Below, piece by piece: positions 28,052 through 36,578 of a DNA stretch of 64,000 bases (position 1 is its first letter; each line of letters starts with the position of its first letter). The position numbers and the translations under genes are program-made. Under the pieces are notes generated by a model. The model made no database searches, had not been told where the DNA came from, and saw only the letters and a list, made by a program, of their open reading frames with translations. The stretch is from DATMGU01 sp035555315 (lineage in GTDB: Bacteria > Pseudomonadota > Alphaproteobacteria > ATCC43930 > CGMCC-115725). The stretch covers positions 1-64,000 of the forward strand of contig DATMGU010000073.1 in the NCBI GenBank assembly GCA_035555315.1. The letters are read 5' to 3'.

Positions 28052-29005
28052 TCAGCTCCGCCGGATGCGCGGATCGACCGCGGTCTGGATGAGGTCGACG
28101 ATCAGGTTGAGCCCGACGAAGAACAGCGACAGCACCAGGATGGTCCCCTGCAGCATCGGCAGATCACGCCGGAAGATGGCGCTGTTAAGCAGGAAGCCGG
28201 TGCCGGGCCAGGAAAACACCGTCTCGATCAGGATCGAGCCGCCGAGCAGATAGCCCAGTTGCAGCCCCATCACGGCGAGCGCCGTCGGAGCCACGTTCTT
28301 GGCGACATGAGGCAAGATGCGCCCGGCGCGAAGGCCCTTGGCGGCCAGCGCCTGGATGAAATCCTGATGCAGCACTTCGGCCACGGCGGCGCGCACCGTG
28401 CGGGTGACGATGCCGGTCGGGATCGCCGACAGCGCGATCACCGGCAGGACGACATGCCGCAGATGCAGCCAGTCCCAGGCCCAGGCCTCGGAGCCACCGG
28501 GTCCCATCCCCATCGCCGGCAATACATTGAGCTCGACTGAGAACAGAATGACCAGCACCAGCGCCAGCCAATAATTCGGCACGCTGACGAAGGCGATCGC
28601 GATACCCGTGGCCAGCTTGTCGATCAACGTACCTTGATTATAGCCGGCGATGCCGCCCAGCAGGATGCCCAGGGTGAAGCCCGTCACCGCCGCCAGCATG
28701 GCGATCAACGCCGTATTCTGCACCGCGCGCAGCACCTCCGGCCCGACCGGCTGGCCGGTGGCGACCGAGGTGCCGAGATTGCCCGATACGGCGCGGGCGA
28801 GCCACAGTCCGTATTGCACGGGCAGCGGCCGGTCATAGCCGTAATCGATGCGCAGCCGGGCCACCACCTCGGCCGGCGCATCGGCCGGAACGATGGCACT
28901 CAACGGATCGCCGGGGGCGAGATGAACCAGCAGAAAAACGATGACCGTGACGCCGAGGGTGATCGGCACCGCGTAGAGCACACGACGAAGCAGGTAGGAC
29001 AGCAT
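28052..29005 (-). CDS. Peptide-type ABC transporter permease (DppB-like), second system
   Basis: The 317-residue permease begins MLSYLLRRVLYAVPITLGV, the family's first helix, which fixes the start at 29005. It also has the HLAPGDPLSA motif and EAA loop FIQALAAKGLRAGRIL. It is the first gene of the operon that ends with the glucosidase. No substrate-binding protein gene is found next to it, upstream or downstream. Confidence 0.93.
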   Translation of the reverse strand: MLSYLLRRVLYAVPITLGVTVIVFLLVHLAPGDPLSAIVPADAPAEVVARLRIDYGYDRPLPVQYGLWLARAVSGNLGTSVATGQPVGPEVLRAVQNTALIAMLAAVTGFTLGILLGGIAGYNQGTLIDKLATGIAIAFVSVPNYWLALVLVILFSVELNVLPAMGMGPGGSEAWAWDWLHLRHVVLPVIALSAIPTGIVTRTVRAAVAEVLHQDFIQALAAKGLRAGRILPHVAKNVAPTALAVMGLQLGYLLGGSILIETVFSWPGTGFLLNSAIFRRDLPMLQGTILVLSLFFVGLNLIVDLIQTAVDPRIRRS

Positions 29006-29141
29006 GACCGATAGGCACGCAAGAGCGGTGCCATCGACCCGCTGCGGCACGGTCCACCTCGTCAGTCCTGATCGCTGTGGCGACACGCCCTGCGCCGGCT
29101 ATACTCAATCCCCGTCAACCATCGGTTCCGACAAGGATTTC

Positions 29142-29348
29142 ATGAAACTCTACCGCTATCTCACCGGCCCTGACGACGCGAGTTTCTGCCATCGCATCAC
29201 CGAGGCGCTTAACCGCGGCTGGCACCTGCATGGGTCGCCGACGCTGACCTATGACACCAAGGCGAAGCGAGTTATCGCCGGCCAAGCACTCGTCAAAGAG
29301 GTCGAAGGCGCTGACTATTCGCCAGGTATCGATCTCTCTCAGCAGTAG
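29142..29348 (+). CDS. DUF1737 domain protein
   Basis: A 68-residue protein of the DUF1737 family: MKLYRYLTGPDDASFCHRITEALNRGWHLHGSPTLTYD is the typical pattern in which a short domain folds around a conserved GW-x-LxG-x-P. It is often a stand-alone cytoplasmic protein of unknown function in alpha- and gammaproteobacteria. AAGGAT precedes the ATG at 29142. It is divergent from the second transporter operon. Confidence 0.85.
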   Translation: MKLYRYLTGPDDASFCHRITEALNRGWHLHGSPTLTYDTKAKRVIAGQALVKEVEGADYSPGIDLSQQ

Positions 29349-29374
29349 GCTTTCCGGGAATGAACGCCTCCCTC

Positions 29375-30130
29375 TCAGGGAGCGGCGATAGTGAAGCCGG
29401 CTTTGGTCAGGGCTTGCTTGACGCCTGTCGCGACCGCCACCGCGGTCGGTTCATCGCCATGCACGCAGATCGTGTCGATCTGCGCCGGGATGCGCTTTCC
29501 GCCGAGGCTGAACAGCGCCTGTTCCGTCACCATGCGCATGACATGGTCGGCGGCCGAAGCGGCGTCGCGGAGCACCGAGCCCGGTAGTTTGCGGGAGACC
29601 AACCGGCCGTCATCGGCATAGGTGCGATCGGCGAACGCCTCGCGGACGACCCGCAGCCCCAGCCGCTCACCCTCCGCCACCAAATACGAGCCAACCGCGG
29701 CGACGAAGATCAGGTTGGGATCGACGGCTTTGACAGCACGCGCCAGCGCCGCGGCGACGCCCGTATCGACCTCCGCCAAATTGTACAGCGCGCCATGGGC
29801 CTTCACGTGGGCGACCGGAATTCCGGCACGCGCGGCGATGCCCATCAAGCCGCCGATCTGATAGGCGACCATGCTTTCGATCTCCGCCTCGGACATCGGG
29901 ATGATGCGGCGACCAAAGCCTTGCAGATCAGGAAATCCGGGATGCGCCCCGACCGAGACGCCATGCCGCCGCGCCTGCTCGCAAGTTCGTGCCATCACCA
30001 TCGGGTCGCCGGCATGGAACCCGCAGGCGACATTCGCCGAGCTGACGATCGCCAGCAGGGCGTCGTCGTCGCCCATGGCGTATGCGCCGAAGCCCTCGCC
30101 CAGGTCCGAGTTGATATCGATGGTCGGCAT
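29375..30130 (-). CDS. pxpA: 5-oxoprolinase subunit A (LamB/YcsF family)
   Basis: The 251-residue protein has the LamB/YcsF signature INSDLGEGFG at the N terminus, FHAGDPMVMARTC, GAHPGFPD and VHGDEP. In the PxpABC enzyme this subunit works with PxpBC to open 5-oxoproline (pyroglutamate) to glutamate with ATP. The ATG at 30130 is preferred because the conserved MPTIDINSDLGEG begins there. Unlike the usual single operon, it is divergent from pxpB, sharing the 93-base region 30131-30223. Confidence 0.93.
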   Translation of the reverse strand: MPTIDINSDLGEGFGAYAMGDDDALLAIVSSANVACGFHAGDPMVMARTCEQARRHGVSVGAHPGFPDLQGFGRRIIPMSEAEIESMVAYQIGGLMGIAARAGIPVAHVKAHGALYNLAEVDTGVAAALARAVKAVDPNLIFVAAVGSYLVAEGERLGLRVVREAFADRTYADDGRLVSRKLPGSVLRDAASAADHVMRMVTEQALFSLGGKRIPAQIDTICVHGDEPTAVAVATGVKQALTKAGFTIAAP

Positions 30131-30223
30131 ATTCGCTTGGTTCCCTTGGTTCACGAGCATTGGCTCGGCTAAACGTAGTCGGGTAAGTAGGTACCCCGAT
30201 CATTGAAGGATCAACGCGATACT

Positions 30224-31000
30224 ATGGGAAAGGGCAACGCCATCGGTCAATCGGCCGTCTCCCGGATCGATAGCCGTGCGGGCATCCGCTTTCTGCCGGC
30301 CGGCGATACCGCGGTGGTCGTGGAGTTCGGCAGCATCATCGATCCCGCGATCAACGCCGAGGTGCGGGCCTTGGACGCGGCGTTGCGCGCGGATCCGCCG
30401 AGCGGCGTGATCGAGACCGTGCCGACCTTTCGCTCCCTGCTGGTGCATTACGATCCGTTGCGGACCTCCCAGGCCGATTTGGTCGAGCGGATCGGCCTGC
30501 TGCTGAGCCGACCGTCGGCGGCGCCGAAGACCGGCCGAGCTTGGCGGCTGCCCGCCTGCTACGAGGCGGAATTCGCGCTTGATGTGGACCATGTGGCCGA
30601 GGCGAAGGGACTAAGCGCCGCCGAGGTGATCGCCCGTCACGCGGCCACCGAGTTCACCGTCTATATGCTTGGCTTCCTGCCTGGTTTCATCTTCCTCGGC
30701 GGGTTGCCGGAGGCGTTGGGGATGCCGCGACGGACCGAGCCGCGCATCCGCGTACCGGCCGGCTCCATCGCCATCGCGATGTCGCTGAGCTGCATCTATC
30801 CGGTGGTGACGCCCGGCGGCTGGCACATTCTCGGCCGCTCGCCCGTTCGCCTCTTCGATCCCCGCAGGGTCCAAGAACCGACGCTGATCGCCCCGGGTGA
30901 CCGGGTCGGCTTCGCCACGGTCGGCCGGGCGGAATACGATAGGATCGCCACCGCGATCGAGACCGACACGCTGGACCCGGCGGTGGAGTTCCGGGCATGA
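30224..31000 (+). CDS. pxpB: 5-oxoprolinase subunit B (KipI family)
   Basis: The 258-residue protein has the KipI/PxpB features: IRFLPAGDTAVVVEFG, CYEAEFALDVDHVAE, HAATEFTVYMLGFLPGFIFLGGLP and TPGGWHILGR. It forms the cyclophilin-like half of the ATP-dependent oxoprolinase. The ATG at 30224 is preferred over TTG 30203, which would add seven residues. Its stop overlaps the pxpC start in an ATGA arrangement. Confidence 0.92.
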   Translation: MGKGNAIGQSAVSRIDSRAGIRFLPAGDTAVVVEFGSIIDPAINAEVRALDAALRADPPSGVIETVPTFRSLLVHYDPLRTSQADLVERIGLLLSRPSAAPKTGRAWRLPACYEAEFALDVDHVAEAKGLSAAEVIARHAATEFTVYMLGFLPGFIFLGGLPEALGMPRRTEPRIRVPAGSIAIAMSLSCIYPVVTPGGWHILGRSPVRLFDPRRVQEPTLIAPGDRVGFATVGRAEYDRIATAIETDTLDPAVEFRA

Positions 31001-32019
31001 CCAGCATGCTGAAGATCATCCAGCCGGGGCTGATGACGACGCTGCAGGATCTCGGCCGCGTGGGCTATCAGGCCTTGGGCATTCCGGTCTCCGGGGCGCT
31101 CGACCCGATCGCCCTGCGCTTCGCCAACCGTCTGGTCGGCAATCCGGAGAGCGAAGCGGCCCTCGAGATCCTGGGTATGGGGCCGCATTTCACGGTCGCC
31201 GGCGGCGTGCGCCTCGCCCTGGTCGGCGGGGGCAATCTGATCGTGAACGACCGCCCACCGATCGCCGCTGGCGCGAGCGTGACGGTTGGCGACGGGGTCG
31301 AGGTGAAGATCCTCGGGCCGCTTGCCGGGCCGGCCTATCTGTCGGTCGCCGGCGGGTTCGACGTGCCGATGTTTCTCGGCAGCCGGTCGACCTATCCGCG
31401 CAACAATCTGGGCGGCTTCGAGGGACGTCCCCTGCGGCCGCGCGACGCCATACCCCTGAGCCTCTCGGCGCCGCTGCCGGGGCCGGAGCGGCGCTTGGCG
31501 CAAGCCTGGGACTATGCCGAGACCGCGCGGGTGCGTGTCGTGCTGGGACCGCAGGATGATTATTTCACCGAAGCGGCGATCGTCCAGTTTCTGGAGGAAC
31601 GCTTCACGGTGACCAAGGATGCCGACCGGATGGGCCTGCGCCTGGACGGGCCGGCACTGGCGCATTCCCGCGGTTTCGACATCGTCTCGGACGGCATCGT
31701 CAACGGCTCAATCCAGGTGCCGGGAACCGGGCGACCGATCATCCTGCTGGCCGATCATCAATCGGCCGGCGGCTATCCCAAGATCGCCACTGTGATCTCC
31801 GCCGATCTGCCGCGACTGGCGCGCGCCGTGCCCGGTACCGTGTTGACCTTCGCGGCCGTCACGGTCGCCGAGGCGGAAGCCGCGCGCCGGCAGCTCGAAG
31901 CGCGTTTCGCCGAGCACCCGATCGAAAACTGGAGCGGTAGCCTGCCGGGCGAACTGGACGAGGCATCGCTCTATGCGGAGAACCTGATCAGCGGCGTCGT
32001 CGATGGGGCGGCCGTCTGA
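30997..32019 (+). CDS. pxpC: 5-oxoprolinase subunit C (KipA family)
   Basis: This 340-residue protein has the KipA/PxpC pattern: IQPGLMTTLQDLGRVGYQALGIPVSGALDP at the start, then GPLAGPAYLSVAGG, GSRSTY and VPGTGRPIILLADHQSAGGYPKIA. It partners PxpB and is also related to the carboxyltransferase part of urea carboxylase. It ends seven bases from the convergent MFS gene with no terminator visible. Confidence 0.93.
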   Translation: MTSMLKIIQPGLMTTLQDLGRVGYQALGIPVSGALDPIALRFANRLVGNPESEAALEILGMGPHFTVAGGVRLALVGGGNLIVNDRPPIAAGASVTVGDGVEVKILGPLAGPAYLSVAGGFDVPMFLGSRSTYPRNNLGGFEGRPLRPRDAIPLSLSAPLPGPERRLAQAWDYAETARVRVVLGPQDDYFTEAAIVQFLEERFTVTKDADRMGLRLDGPALAHSRGFDIVSDGIVNGSIQVPGTGRPIILLADHQSAGGYPKIATVISADLPRLARAVPGTVLTFAAVTVAEAEAARRQLEARFAEHPIENWSGSLPGELDEASLYAENLISGVVDGAAV

Positions 32020-32025
32020 GGCGCC

Positions 32026-33267
32026 CTATTCCGCCACCGCGACCGGCGCGGGCGAACTGCCTTTGAGGAGGACGGCCGCGAGGATCGTGGCCGCCAGGGC
32101 CCCCGCCATCAGTTGGAACATCACGCCTGGATGGCCGTGATCCAGCACTACGCCGAGCACCAGCGGCGCTACCGATGAGCCGAGATCGAGGCCGGAATAG
32201 ACAAAGCCGAATACCTTGCCGGTCGAGCCCGGCGGGGTAGCGCCGCGGACCAGCATATCGCGGGACGGCGTGGTGATGCCGGCCATGAAGCCGGCCACCG
32301 CGATCACGGATATCAATGCCGGATCGGCCAGCTTCACGCTACCGATCAGCAGAACGAGGGCCGCCGCGACGGCGAGGCCGATTGCGACGATCCGATCGTG
32401 ATTGGTCGTGCGATCGGCCAACCAGCCGCCGAACAGCGTACCGGCGCCATTTGCCAGCAGATAGGCGGTGACAGCGGCGCTGGCGATCGCCAGCGGGGTT
32501 TTATAGAGCTGCATCAAACTGGTCGGCAGAAAAGTCTGCATGCCGACCAGCGCCACCGCCAGCAGCGTGAAATAGACAAAACACAGCAAGACCGGCCGTG
32601 CCGTCAGCAACTGCAGCGTGGTGGCCGAACGCGCGCCGGACCGGCCACCAGACCGGGAGGGGATAGTTGGCGTGGCGGCGTGGCCGAACGCCAAGGTGGA
32701 GCGCTGCGTCACGAGCAACATCGCGACACCGATGCCAGCCAGCCCCACGGTCACCAGGGCGATCCGCCAAGAGCCGAGCGCCACCAGGCTCAGCATGGTG
32801 ACCGGTGCCGCGGCCCAGCCGAGCGTGCCGCTCAGCGTATGCAGGCTATAGGCACGGGCGAGCCTTTTCGGCTGGACCCGATGGGTCATGATCGCGTAGT
32901 TCGCGGGATGGAACACGCTGTTGCCGAAGCCGGCGAGCATGACCAGCGGAAACATCATCCAGAACGCCGGCACCAACCCGATCAGGAGCATGCCCAAGGC
33001 GAGCAGCGCCAGCCCCGCCGGCAGCACGCGATTGGCGCCCAACCGATCGACGATGAAGCCCGACGCCGTCTGCGCCAAGCCGGACGAAACATAGAAAACC
33101 GTCATCAGCGCGCCCAACTCGGCATAGCCGCAGCCGAACGTCAAAGCCAGCAAGGGAAACAACGGCGGCAAAACCAGCTGGAAGAAATGGCTGGAGAAAT
33201 GCCCGAAGGCGACCAGCCCGATGACCTGCGCATCCTGCCTGGCTGGCGTCACGGCCATATCCGTCAT
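32026..33267 (-). CDS. MFS transporter
   Basis: A 413-residue membrane protein with about 12 hydrophobic helices and the MFS motif between helices 2 and 3 (GFIVDRLGANRVLPAG). Helices 1 to 6 and 7 to 12 are separated by a charged loop (PTIPSRSGGRSGARS). It resembles the fosmidomycin-resistance/antiporter-like group, but the substrate cannot be stated. It is convergent with pxpC. The position next to an oxoprolinase might hint at 5-oxoproline uptake, which is only a guess. Confidence 0.88.
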   Translation of the reverse strand: MTDMAVTPARQDAQVIGLVAFGHFSSHFFQLVLPPLFPLLALTFGCGYAELGALMTVFYVSSGLAQTASGFIVDRLGANRVLPAGLALLALGMLLIGLVPAFWMMFPLVMLAGFGNSVFHPANYAIMTHRVQPKRLARAYSLHTLSGTLGWAAAPVTMLSLVALGSWRIALVTVGLAGIGVAMLLVTQRSTLAFGHAATPTIPSRSGGRSGARSATTLQLLTARPVLLCFVYFTLLAVALVGMQTFLPTSLMQLYKTPLAIASAAVTAYLLANGAGTLFGGWLADRTTNHDRIVAIGLAVAAALVLLIGSVKLADPALISVIAVAGFMAGITTPSRDMLVRGATPPGSTGKVFGFVYSGLDLGSSVAPLVLGVVLDHGHPGVMFQLMAGALAATILAAVLLKGSSPAPVAVAE

Positions 33268-33393
33268 CGGTCTCGCTCCCTATACTCACCAGACATCGTG
33301 GGCTTTGCTGCCGAATGCTTCATCGAAGCGTAGCAAAGATATCCGGGTTACAGCCGCGAGGAAAAGATCGGGACGGACGCCGGGATTGCATAG

Positions 33394-34209
33394 GTCGTAA
33401 GGACGAGGCGTTCTCTAGTATCTTCGTCCATCATCGGCGCTGCGCTGGGTGGACTGGCCGCGATCTTGTGGCGCGGCCTGGTGATGCTATTGGGCATGAG
33501 CCCGGAAGTCTCGGTCATCCTGGCGATGCCGCTCATGTTCATCGGTGCGCTGGCGCAATCGCAGCGACCTCTCATGTTCGTTGGCCTGGCGTTCAACATG
33601 TGCTTCGCGGTGCTCGGGCAACTCACACGCGTTCAACCCGACGGCCCGCTCGCAACCGTCTGGGTGACGCTCGCCCTGCTGGCGGGTATTGGCGTCAGCT
33701 ACACCGCGTTCCGCTGGATCATGCCGATGAACAGCGGGCGCAAGTTCGCAAATGTACAGCGCGCCATGCGCAACGAGCTGACGCGGATCGTTAACAGCCG
33801 GACCGTCGGTCAGGCCGAACGGCATCGCATTCGGCTTCACCGCTTGGTACTGGACCTGATGCTGCGGACGGGTGACTCCGAGGGTGCCGTCGCTGTCGCG
33901 GATGCGGCGCTTGCCAATCTGAGCGTCGGCAATGCGCTGACCGGTGTTCAGGACGCGCTCGCGCAGCGGCGCTCTCTGACCACGCTCGATGGCTTCGTCA
34001 GCAAGGCCTTGAAGCAAATCGTCCTCGACGACTTCATCTCCGGCTCGACCAGCACCGCGATGGAACAGGCCCTCGAACGGATTGATCAGACGCTTCGGGA
34101 AATTGTCGATAGTCCGGCCGCCGCCCCGCTGCGGGCATCGCTTGAACAAACTCGGTGCGGCCTCGACAATGCGTCGTTCTGGATTCGGCGCGCCGGAGCC
34201 ATCGGATAA
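33394..34209 (+). pseudogene. 5'-truncated FUSC-type membrane protein remnant
   Basis: The frame is open from 33394 after a stop at 33391-33393, and reads through SSIIGAALGGLAAI and several hydrophobic helices up to about residue 110, followed by a long soluble helical region. This order matches the C-terminal half of FUSC/aromatic acid efflux proteins, in which a second set of membrane helices is followed by a cytoplasmic helical domain. The N-terminal half is missing, and no ATG lies in the proper place: the first usable codon is TTG 33466, which falls inside the helix. I therefore treat it as a fragment; an intact short protein is possible. Confidence 0.5.
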
Positions 34210-34222
34210 GACCCGCGACCGC

Positions 34223-35032
34223 TTAAGCCCGGGCGACGTCCGAGAAGAATGCGTCGACGGACATGACGATGCCGGTGGCGACCTTGCGCTGATAGGCGGC
34301 AGTCCGCAGCAGCCGGTCTTCCTCGCGGTTCGACAGACAGCCGAGTTCAATGAGGGCGGAGGGGATGTCCGGCGCCTTCAGCACTGCGAAGCCGGCGGAA
34401 CGGTGGCTGTTTTCCAGCATGCGGACTTCATGGCCGAGCCGGCCGACGATCTGGCGGGCGAGGCCGATCGACAGGTTGCTGGTCTGGCGACGGGCCAGAT
34501 CGAGCAGGATGTTGCTGACTTCCGGCGTCTGGTGCGACAGGTCGATGCCGGCGACGATATCGGCCTTGTTCTCGCGTGCCGCCAGGGCGGCGGCCTCGGC
34601 ATCGGAAGCCTTGTCGCTGAGAGTGAAGACCGAGGCGCCGCGGACGTTGCTGTCCGGTATCGCGTCCGCATGGATCGACAGGAAGAGGTCGGCATTGGCG
34701 TTGCGAGCACGCACCACCCGTTCAGGCAGTGGGATGAAGACGTCGGTGCTGCGGGTCAATATCGGTTTGAAGCGATGCGTCGCCTCGAGCTGCCGGGCGA
34801 TCTCGCGTGCGGTGTCGAACGCCACATCCTTCTCATAGGCGCCGCTATAGGCGATACAACCAGGATCGACCCCGCCATGACCGGGATCGATCACGACGAT
34901 CGGCCGGCGCACCACCGGTTTGGTGCGCACCTCCGCCAACGCGGCACTCGACAGCGACAAACTGAACGCCCCGATTCCCATCGAACCAGCCAACCGCAAC
35001 AGCTCGCGCCGATCAAAATCGTTCCGTGCCAT
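34223..35032 (-). CDS. Tat-exported N-acetylmuramoyl-L-alanine amidase
   Basis: This 269-residue enzyme has a twin-arginine signal (MARNDFDRRELLRLAG, then a hydrophobic stretch to SSAALA), followed by an Amidase_3 zinc hydrolase domain: VVIDPGHGGVDPG, LTRSTDVFIPLPERV, ADLFLSIHADA and the C-terminal IELGCLSNREE. It cleaves the amide between muramic acid and the stem peptide in peptidoglycan, as AmiA/AmiC do during cell separation. It lacks the AMIN domain found in AmiC, like AmiA. Start 35032 is where the Tat signal begins. Confidence 0.92.
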   Translation of the reverse strand: MARNDFDRRELLRLAGSMGIGAFSLSLSSAALAEVRTKPVVRRPIVVIDPGHGGVDPGCIAYSGAYEKDVAFDTAREIARQLEATHRFKPILTRSTDVFIPLPERVVRARNANADLFLSIHADAIPDSNVRGASVFTLSDKASDAEAAALAARENKADIVAGIDLSHQTPEVSNILLDLARRQTSNLSIGLARQIVGRLGHEVRMLENSHRSAGFAVLKAPDIPSALIELGCLSNREEDRLLRTAAYQRKVATGIVMSVDAFFSDVARA

Positions 35033-35209
35033 CACACCAACTCCCCCGCCCGCACCCCCGCGGCCTTCGTCGCCCATCGACCTTCGGCAACAGCGTCTGA
35101 TGGTCAGACTCCACCGAGAATGCCGATTAGCAGGTTAACCATAACCGAAAACTCAGCGAGATGCCACAGGGGATTGCATTGAAACGGAAAAACCTTCGCG
35201 CTGGTTGTC

Positions 35210-35995
35210 CTAGGAAGAAATATCGGAGTCTCCCCCCCTCTCAACATCCCCCTCGGTATCGATAACGATCTGCACCCGATCGGCAGCGAAACGGGTGACG
35301 CCGAAATCGACCCGCCGTCCATCGGCATCGACATCGACCGATTCCGATTGGAGGATCGGCCGGGTCACCGGTTGACGCAGGTGTTGAGCCTCCTCCGCCG
35401 TCGGCAACCTCGCGGTCACCCGGGTGGTGAGGCGGCGGTAATCGGCTACGCCGTGACGGTTGAGCGCCTCGGTGATCGTACAGCCCTCGGCCAGGATCGC
35501 CGCCATGTCCGGGAAGCGCCGGGCGGGGAAATAGCTGGTCGAAAACGACAGAGGGGAGCCCCCGGCATCGCCGATCCTCTCGAACAGCACGACCGGATCG
35601 TCCGGCGCCAATAGAAGGGCGGCGGCGGCCTTGGCGGAAGGTGTGGTGGTCAGCAGCCGTACCATCCGGCCATGCGGTTCCCGTCGATTGCGCAGGATAT
35701 TCTCGCTGAAGCGCGTGCGCGACCCGACGCGGTAATCGATGATGCCTTCCTGGACGAAGGTCCCGCGCCCCTGCTCCACCCGCAGCATGCCATCGGCGAC
35801 CAAGGCCGCTACCGCCCGGCGTACGGTGTGGCGGTTAACCGCGAAGCGCCGCGCCAGAATCTGCTCGGTCGGCAGGCGGTCGCCGGGCTGCCAGACACCG
35901 CCGGTGATTTCCGACTGCAGTGCGGCGCGAATCTGATGCCACAGCGACACGCCGGCACTGCGCTGAAGCTCGGCTTCCCTGTCGGGATCGATCAT
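35210..35995 (-). CDS. phnF: GntR/HutC-family regulator PhnF
   Basis: The 261-residue protein has an N-terminal winged-helix domain (WHQIRAALQSEI, LPTEQILARRFAVNRHTVRRA) and a C-terminal UTRA effector domain (about residues 95-250). It is divergent from phnG, as PhnF is in many phosphonate clusters, and would repress the phn operon. ATG 35995 is chosen because the helix-turn-helix region starts about 25 residues later. Its operator candidate is the palindrome at 36082-36091. Confidence 0.9.
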   Translation of the reverse strand: MIDPDREAELQRSAGVSLWHQIRAALQSEITGGVWQPGDRLPTEQILARRFAVNRHTVRRAVAALVADGMLRVEQGRGTFVQEGIIDYRVGSRTRFSENILRNRREPHGRMVRLLTTTPSAKAAAALLLAPDDPVVLFERIGDAGGSPLSFSTSYFPARRFPDMAAILAEGCTITEALNRHGVADYRRLTTRVTARLPTAEEAQHLRQPVTRPILQSESVDVDADGRRVDFGVTRFAADRVQIVIDTEGDVERGGDSDISS

Positions 35996-36060
35996 TGGGG
36001 ACACCGTCAAAAATAGTTCATGTGTTTCCGGCTTTACTTCCGCCGCGCTTTGAGTCGAAT

Positions 36061-36080
36061 ATCCATCCTGAGAGGTATGG
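36061..36080 (+). promoter_or_regulatory. phnG ribosome binding site inside a small inverted repeat
   Basis: The leader just before phnG reads ATCCATCCT, then GAG, then AGGTATGGAT, an imperfect inverted repeat with one bulged base. It contains the GAGAGG ribosome binding site and its right arm reaches the first bases of phnG. If it folds in RNA it would hide the site; the stem is short, so this is tentative. Confidence 0.35.
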
Positions 36081-36578
36081 ATGTCTAGACAAATTTTGGA
36101 AACGTCGAGCGATCGGCCGGAACCCGGATCGACGGAGCTCCAGATCGTCGAGCGGCGTCGGTGGATGGCGGTGCTGGCCAAGGCGACCCTCGCGGATCTG
36201 GAGGCTGTCTGGAACGCCCAGACGCCGCAGCCGGCCTATAGCTTTCTGCGCCAAGCTGAAATCGGGCTGGTCATGGTCCGCGGCCGCACAGGCGGTACCG
36301 GGGCGCCGTTCAACCTGGGCGAGATGACGATGGCCCGCTGTGTCGTTCGGCTGGCGAATGGCACCACCGGGTTCGGCCATGTCGCCGGCCGCGATCGGCG
36401 CCATGCCGAGCTTGCGGCCGTGTTCGACGGGCTGCTGCAGGATCCCACACGGCGGCGAGTACTGGAGGAAACCCTGGTCAACCCGATCGAACGGCGGCAG
36501 CACGCTGCGAAAGCCGCCCGGGCCGGCGCCGTCGCGGCCACCAAGGTCGACTTCTTCACGATGGTGCGCGGCGAATGA
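36081..36578 (+). CDS. phnG: C-P lyase subunit PhnG
   Basis: The 165-residue protein matches PhnG: RRRWMAVLAKATLADLE, the GRTGGTGAPFNLGEMTMARC core and a C-terminal VAATKVDFFTMVRG. PhnG is part of the PhnGHIJ core that attaches phosphonates to the ribose of ATP with PhnI and later cleaves the C-P bond with PhnJ. The start coincides with the PhnF-type palindrome. The stop overlaps phnH by four bases. Confidence 0.95.
   Translation: MSRQILETSSDRPEPGSTELQIVERRRWMAVLAKATLADLEAVWNAQTPQPAYSFLRQAEIGLVMVRGRTGGTGAPFNLGEMTMARCVVRLANGTTGFGHVAGRDRRHAELAAVFDGLLQDPTRRRVLEETLVNPIERRQHAAKAARAGAVAATKVDFFTMVRGE
36082..36091. promoter_or_regulatory. PhnF-type operator palindrome on the phnG start codon
   Basis: TGTCTAGACA is a perfect 10-bp palindrome starting at the second base of the phnG ATG. 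Its GTCTAGAC core matches the well-known operator core of HutC-subfamily regulators (such as the DasR/YvoA site). Its location beside the divergent phnF supports it as the PhnF site. Confidence 0.65.

Noticed and set aside
33315..33794. A rightward frame overlapping the start of the FUSC-type remnant
   Set aside because: It is in another frame, has no membrane helices and resembles nothing, while the neighbouring frame is clearly FUSC-like.
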